This document shows positions 58,096-64,000 of a DNA stretch of 64,000 nt, piece by piece. The translations under genes were made by a program, and so were the position numbers. Origin of the DNA: Utricularia gibba. Its lineage: Eukaryota > Streptophyta > Magnoliopsida > Lamiales > Lentibulariaceae. Position 1 is the first letter of the stretch; every line of letters starts with the position of its first letter. The stretch spans positions 2,790,001 to 2,854,000 of the forward strand of contig NEEC01000008.1 in assembly GCA_002189035.1 (NCBI GenBank), given 5' to 3'. The notes under the pieces were generated by a model that was not told where the DNA came from, searched no databases, and saw only the letters and a program-made list of their open reading frames with translations.

Positions 58096-61000
58096 AACAT
58101 CCCTCTGTGCGCTTGCTGACGTTTGTTATCAGCTTGTTGAAGATTTTGCTGCTCACTTCCTTCTCCATTCTTCAGAAACACTTCTCTACCCATTTGCCAA
58201 GGTCGTGCTCGAATCGGAAGCCGATCGCTGGTAGTTGGATCAGAACTTCACCGTACTTTCTGACTCCAGCAAGATGCTTTTTTTTCAATAGAAAGATTAA
58301 AATTTTCATTTTATTAATGGTATTGACATTCTAATATAAAAATAAAATTATTAAAATGGTTGATTTCAGATATATTTATTGAATTGTAAAAAATGATTTA
58401 TCATTCATTAAATATGTATGATCACTCAAATTAGTAAATATTGAAATTAAGAATTCAATAAATCATATATTCAAATTAGTAGATGTTAAAATTAAAAATT
58501 CAATAAAATAAATAAATATACGTAAAATTCAAATATATAATAAACTTAAATCATATTACAAAATAATAATACTTATTTATTTTAATATAAAATTATTTGT
58601 TATAATAATAATAAATTAATACCCACTATGCCCTTTCCGCATGTTGGTAAACAAATGAATCTTGAACCTGACCCACGTCAAAGTACGGACGTTCTCAAAA
58701 CCACGCATGGAAATGTTTTGATCTTGCCCATGGGTTTAGAAATAAGATCTTTTCTGCGTCTTGAGAGATGTGGCGAAGTTAGAGCCACACAACAAACCAA
58801 AAGAGTTTTGACAACCCTGAATCGATCATCCCGCAAAATCCAAGATTGCTGCCACGCCAATAGCTGTCTGATTTCAGGCATTCGATCTGTTGATATCTCG
58901 GGAAGGCTCATGTACCTTGAAAGCCACATTTTTTGCAGGAACAACCAATCAAAATCGTTTGTCTCTTTGCACATTCAATCATATTTGTAACTCTTGGTGG
59001 GAATCAGTGTTTTCAACTTCTGTTTTTGGGAAGGATTTGAATCAGGATGCCACTGAGAACTTCTTTGAATATTTTACTTCACTTGAACTGGGGGGATATA
59101 AATCTAGGGTTTTCTCACAATACCTGTTGTTTTCATATGGACTGCAGTGACAGATTGAGCTCACAAAATGTTTCTCAATATTATACTCGATGTTCATTTT
59201 CGATGTGGAATATTGAACCAGGTATGACGTTATGTCTTAGTTTTCTCTCTTTTTTTTTTTTTTGGAACGCAGAGATGCACTTGTTGATTGGTCGTTCTTT
59301 CAAGCTTATGCATTATTAGGTCTCCTTTTCGACATTTCAGCCTTTCTTCTTTTTCCCTACGTCTTCTCTGGTTGTTTGTTAGCTTTTGTGGTTCATTCCA
59401 AACAAGTTGAGATTAGAAAACATTCTTATTCAACTGGAATGCTGAAAAAGAAATGTGGATCCAGAATAAGCTGGGGATCGATCAGGGAGAAAACAAATGG
59501 AAATTCCAAACATTAACACACAATGGCATAGTTCTCTGGTAAGTTTTGCTTACCTCATTTTAGGGCTTAAACTAGAACTTAGGTTCTTTAGCAGAGTAAC
59601 AATAAACCGAATGCCAAATTTCTGATTGAAGTTCTGAACTGTTGCTCATTACAAAGTTCATCATTCACGATTCTCGGTATGCTTCAAGAGCTTCCAACAA
59701 TGGTGATTGAGTAGGTTATGGATGGATTGTGCCCTCAAGATCCACCCCTTGGCCAAAATCACAACTTCACTTAGGCATTTCTCAAGAAGAATTTAAGGCT
59801 GTCTCTTCTTGCATCCCCACAGACTGTTCTCTCTTTCCTTTTGACACTGCATCTGAGCTAGGTTGAGATTCATGCTGTATAATTTTAACCGAATCCGGAG
59901 CCTGGAGGAGGAGGAGAAGTAAACACAAAGATTATTGAGTTTTGGGTTGGCTCCAATTTGGTTCTCTATGCGCATTCACAAGCCAACCCAAGGCTGTCAA
60001 GGACCATTTTTGGAGATTGTGAATCTTGTGTTGCAGCTCCATTTCTGGAGATTGTACTGGCCGTCAAGGGCCAGTTCCACTTGTTACTTCCTAAACTTCC
60101 CCCAATGTGTTAGAACATGCACTTGTTCCTGCTGAAATTCCTTAGAACGCATCTATTACCAGATGGGAATCATCTCAGCTATAAAAAGCACTTGAACCAC
60201 TAGTAAATGACTCGGAATTCATCGGCCTTCCTGCTTCAGACAAGTGCGCAGCCTGGTGTCTAAACCATGTCGCGTTCAAAGTGGGTCAATCAGACACGCC
60301 AAAACCCTCGCGCATTCTTCCGGTGGATGCTATAAAAGGCGATGACACCACCACCTGCTCTTCCGCTTTACAGATACAACATTGGATTAAAATATGCATG
60401 CAGAAACAAATTCCTGCTGTGAAATATCTGGTCAAGCTTTTTAGCCGGCCCAGTGTTAGAATCATTTTTGGTGCATAGTGTATGGATTTTTGCAAGGCGT
60501 TCAAATGCCATGAAACTCGTTGAATTGAATACATGTCTTAAACGGTCACTCTATTACATTAAAAAAAGGTTTTTTTAACACTGCTACACTCGGGGAACAA
60601 AAAAAATACTTCTTTTTTTAACCAATTGTACTTTTCTGATTGAGCATTAACCCTAAATTTAATAAATGTGATCGATTCTTACAAGTTTTTACAAAAATGA
60701 AAAAAAGTAGATATAAAACATGATGTTATTGTCTTGAATTTTTTTTTATTGAACAAAATTATGCTCATTCTTATTAGAACACAATCCCATATCATAAAAT
60801 GAAATTAATCAATTGAATCTATTTTTTTAATTTGTTGCAAGTTTTTTATTTATTTGAACTTCATGTATACCCCCAATCTATAGGATTCTTAATTTCAATA
60901 AAACATGTGTTTCATGCTGGCATGAGGATTGATTAAAAAAACAAAATAAAGAGATTCATTGAACTTAGACAACAAAAATTATCTATAATTATAAAAAAAA

Positions 61001-61404
61001 TCTAAGTTTTAATCAAAGCAAAGATCGATTCGACTTAAGGTTGACTATTAGAACAAATAATTGTACATCAACATTTGAAAATGAAATAATTAAGTATATA
61101 AGAAATTAAATATCAATAATAATTTGTTAACTATAATCTTTTCTAATATGATACATATCTATTATGAACTTGGGTTTTTCATGTAATCATCCGATTTTAT
61201 CGAATCCTTAATTTTAAAAATTCTAATTAGTTTTAGGGTTGATTTGTCGATGAACAAAAGAAAATGTTTAAGTCCAGGCTAGGTGATTATTTAATCTGAT
61301 GCAATGTCCTTTGGAACCCTACCCAGAACTACTATGTTTTCTCCTCACACTAATGCATATATAGTCCTCGTCAAATCACACTTTGGGTGTCGAGATCTTC
61401 ATAA
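58096..61404. other. 3.3-kb intergenic region
   Basis: The first part is the 3' region of the CASP-like gene. The sequence at 58620-60480 is less AT-rich, with short frames (for example 58628-58990 and 59262-59516) that match nothing I know. The sequence at 60540-61300 is AT-rich. A TATA-like 'catatatag' near 61356 precedes the next gene. Confidence 0.45.
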
Positions 61405-61803
61405 ATGGAGGAGGGAGGTGAAAATCAACAAGGTGAGCATGCATCACTGCCAAGGTATTCTTATCCTTGCAGGTTTTGCAACCGAGTGCTCATATCTGCT
61501 CCAGCTTTGGGTGGCCATATGAATGTACACAGAGTAGAAAGAGCCAAGTTGAAGCAATCCCTGAACTCTCCCCAGCTCCAGGATGCCGCGTACCGCAGCA
61601 CCCTGCTTCTGTTTCCTCCGAGTAGGAACGTCTATGCATCGACCCTCAACGGGAAGACAAAGGGAAATGTGGAAATCGGTAGCTGCAAGAAGAAGAAGGT
61701 CGAGGGAAAACTCTCGTGGCCTCATTCGTCTCAGGAGGTGGATGTGGATCTCGAGTTGAGACTGGGACACAACCCGAATCTTGGTGACGACATTGACCAC
61801 TGA
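61405..61803 (+). CDS. One-finger C2H2/EAR zinc-finger protein, variant QALGGH
   Basis: An intronless frame encodes 132 residues, in the style of the SUPERMAN/TAC1/RABBIT EARS group. The single finger spans about residues 20-43 ('[23 protein letters not shown]', Cys-x2-Cys...His-x3-His). A basic region follows, and the C-terminus has an EAR repression motif in 'DVDLELRLG'. Such proteins bind DNA in the nucleus and recruit TOPLESS-type corepressors during organ and branch development. The plant-specific QALGGH core reads PALGGH here: the Gln is replaced by Pro (CAA to CCA would suffice). The paralogue 1.2 kb downstream keeps Gln. It may bind DNA weakly or differently. Confidence 0.85.
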   Translation: MEEGGENQQGEHASLPRYSYPCRFCNRVLISAPALGGHMNVHRVERAKLKQSLNSPQLQDAAYRSTLLLFPPSRNVYASTLNGKTKGNVEIGSCKKKKVEGKLSWPHSSQEVDVDLELRLGHNPNLGDDIDH

Positions 61804-63015
61804 ATCAGGGAAAGATTTGAACAGCAGATCCAGGTTTTTGTCTGAAGTTCATCTCCTCAGAAGCATTCCTTCTCTTCGTTATCACTTTCTGTCAGTGGAT
61901 AAACCCCTTTTCACTTTTCCAAACAAGTAAAGAACCGAAAAACAGGATGAGATACAACACTTTTACTGGTTTGTGGGAGCAGAGTAACAAGTGACATGAT
62001 CAATCATCACATGTATTAGAAAAATAAGTTATTTATAGAGAAAAATATTCATCGTATATATAAAAAATTGATTTTAGTAAATAAAGTATAAAGTTTTCAA
62101 AATGATCACCATACATATAATAAATTCATCACTGCCCTCAATGGCTTTAGCCACTCACAAATCCAGCTTCTAGGGCTTATTTAATACACTATTTTGAATT
62201 ATTTTGATAAGATTTTCATTTTTCAAATCCCACAATCTTTTAAAGGTGGCTTTATCTTAAACATGCAATTTCCTTTATTTATTTTTCTATTAATTAAATA
62301 TCATATAAAAATTAAAATCTCTTACACAATATTTTCTAAACCCAACATTTCTTGTTTCAATGAGAATTTTTTTGTGCCCTACACCAAAGTTAAGGTGTGC
62401 TTTTGCTCAACTTGTCCAAGTTAAGTGTTCCATGATTATAATCATCTTATTTTGCAATATCTTTCACGTAAGCATTTTATTATTTTTCATTTTGACGTTC
62501 TAAAATGAAGAGTGAGGGATCCATTGGGCCGGTTCCTTTATTTGACCGGTAGCTCTTCCAATTTGCCGTTGGCCCATAAAGCCCATTGGGCATTGAAGCT
62601 AATAATCAGTTTAAATATATAAAATTAATAGAAATTGAAACATGATTAGAATATTTGAAAGTTCAAATTTAATATATATAATAATAATAATTAAAAAGAA
62701 ATATTTTTAAAAAAATTGGATTAAATATGCCAATTTTAAATTATGCAATCAAAATATAAGTTTTAAATAATATTAAAAACTGATTTTAAAATTTTTAAAA
62801 AAAATAATCGATTTCTCAATTTCCGAAATTGAAAATAATACGTCGAGAGTTCATCCAATAATTTATACCTATGCAAAAGCCTATGCTTGGGTTTCGACAG
62901 CCCTAGCTTTTTTCTGAGGAAAAGCCATTTGACCGGAGCTCCGGCAGCGGCCATTGTTGAGATTCAGACAAGCCAAACCTGAAACTTCAACTGCTTGTTC
63001 CCCCATCATTCAGAC
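61804..63015. other. AT-rich spacer between the two zinc-finger genes
   Basis: I see no gene. A cluster of TGGGCC, GGCCCA and TGGGCA elements lies at about 62525-62590, followed by AT-rich sequence up to the next gene. Confidence 0.55.
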
Positions 63016-63488
63016 ATGAACGTCCAGCAACCATCGGGGAAGTCAGTTTCATGGGACGGTCAAAGCCTCGTGCTATCCAGATCCTTCATGTGCAATTTCT
63101 GCAAAAGGGGCTTTTCCAATGCACAAGCCCTAGGAGGACACATGAACATTCATCGCAAGGATCGGGCCAAGCTCATCGAGTTTTCAGAAGGGAACCTTCT
63201 CTCGTTGGATCCAACGCCAAAGGTTATTGATTACGGTGAAGAGAGTGGGAAAGAAGGGTGTTGTGCTGATTCACCTGGGATGAGAAGCTGATCACGGTTG
63301 AAAGGGAAGCTGTGTGTTTGGAAGGGGAAGAGGCAGCCAAGAGGGTGAAGGTTTTAGGGTTCGGGAATGGGGATTTGGACCTTGAGCTTCGGCTGGGACC
63401 GCGGCTGCGGCAGAACCCGAAACTGCACGATTTCATGGGGTTGAATTCTGCTGGGACTGAAGCCCAAACAAGGTTTAGCAAGAGATAA
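63016..63488 (+). CDS. One-finger C2H2/EAR zinc-finger protein, one-base frameshift
   Basis: The frame begins at ATG 63016. Residues about 29-50 are a C2H2 finger with an intact core ('[30 protein letters not shown]'). As written it stops at TGA 63289-63291. In the shifted frame the sequence continues as '[24 protein letters not shown]', a nuclear-localisation-like cluster plus EAR motif, and ends at TAA 63486-63488. One added G at GGG 63277-63279 gives '[19 protein letters not shown]' and a 157-residue protein. Without it the repression motif would be lost. It is likely an active repressor like its upstream neighbour, in tandem orientation. Confidence 0.85.
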
Positions 63489-64000
63489 AGGAATGGAAAA
63501 CAGAAGGTTCACTTACTTTTCATCTCTGATCTCTCACTGAAGGCACATACATACGCTCTAGATCAGGTCAAAGTTCAAACCAGTTACTACACAATCTATT
63601 GGATGTGTCTGAAGTGGTGAAGAGTGAGGATTTGTAGTCAACAGTTGCTCTAAACTTGACAGCCTGCAGCCATCGTTTTTGGCACTTTGTTGTCCATTCG
63701 ACGCTCCAAGCGAATCTCCTTGTGCTTCTGACTTTCTTACCTTCATCACTCAAAAGCAGTAAATGGAAGCTTATGCTATGCAGCGTTTTCTGAGGGTTCT
63801 GTTACGTTATAATTCACTTCTGTTATGGAGACGAATCTAGCATTGAAACTACAGTAACAATTTTTCATGTTACTTTTATGGGAAACAGTGTCACCATGAA
63901 TATGTTGTAAGAATCCCTGAATGCAGCAGCACACGCCTGAACCAGACCTGGAGAGTGCAAGGACCGCAGTTACTCTTGATACTTCATTGTCACAGCACAA
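63489..64000. other. Right-edge sequence, possible exon of a minus-strand gene
   Basis: The first part is the 3' region of the zinc-finger gene. On the minus strand near the edge (about 64000-63950) a short protein-like stretch ('CCDNEVSRVTAVLALS') is followed by AG|GTCTGG, a possible donor. The gene, if real, lies mostly outside the window. I cannot identify it. Confidence 0.2.

Noticed and set aside
58628-59516. Several 84-120 codon plus-strand frames after the CASP-like gene
   Set aside because: They mutually overlap, have no motifs and no consistent splice structure.
1-64000. CRISPR arrays, operons, phage or viral genes
   Set aside because: No regularly spaced repeats, ribosome-binding-site-led gene runs or viral proteins are visible. 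Everything recognisable is plant nuclear.

Overview
This window is nuclear DNA of a flowering plant, most likely a eudicot. The evidence is short spliced genes in AT-rich spacer, plant-only families (a PPR protein, a PYL abscisic-acid receptor, CP29, a cutin-type GPAT, CASP-like, NPF and EAR zinc-finger proteins), plastid and mitochondrial targeting peptides, and a nuclear tRNA. I cannot name the species. I see no virus, intact transposase, CRISPR array or prokaryotic operon.

Layout, left to right. 0-13 kb: an intronless PPR gene (-), a small fasciclin-domain gene (+, frameshifted), the fused biotin gene BIO3-BIO1 (-, 14 exons reconstructed in frame, 870 aa), a TPD1-like secreted protein (+) and a PYL4/5/6-type ABA receptor (+). 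13-32 kb: PIG-V GPI mannosyltransferase (+, 8 exons, 504 aa), a type II DnaJ/HSP40 (-), symplekin (-, about 27 exons), an HMGB chromatin protein (-) and CP29/Lhcb4 (+). 32-38 kb: a gene-poor AT-rich stretch. 38-48 kb: a GPAT6-type acyltransferase (+), a diverged COPT-like membrane protein (-), and a divergent pair made of a LisH-domain protein (-) and the plastid NusG/KOW protein pTAC13 (+). 48-64 kb: a plant-specific protein of unknown function (-), a plastid-targeted protein resembling the N-terminus of a DEAD-box helicase (+), an NPF transporter (+), tRNA-Val(CAC) (+), a CASP-like protein (+) and two one-finger C2H2/EAR repressor-like genes (+).

The genes do not form a pathway. They are an ordinary euchromatic mix of housekeeping genes (biotin synthesis, GPI anchors, mRNA 3'-end formation, plastid transcription, light harvesting) and developmental or stress genes (ABA perception, cutin, Casparian-strip-like proteins, zinc fingers). 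Several lie as divergent pairs whose shared spacers carry TGGGCY 'site II' elements.

Three points stand out. First, six otherwise intact conserved genes (fasciclin, symplekin, CP29, NPF, CASP-like and the second zinc finger) are each broken by exactly one base at a short homopolymer. This looks like residual assembly error rather than six pseudogenes, and it affects any ORF-based annotation. Second, BIO3-BIO1 needs three GC-AG introns out of 13 to keep frame. Third, there are several diverged or structurally odd items: a COPT-like protein without the MxxxM copper motif, a TPD1-like protein without its central cysteines, a 69-nt stop-free intron that would encode a membrane-like segment, and a perfect 26-bp inverted repeat near 40.1 kb. 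I found no clearly novel multi-gene system.
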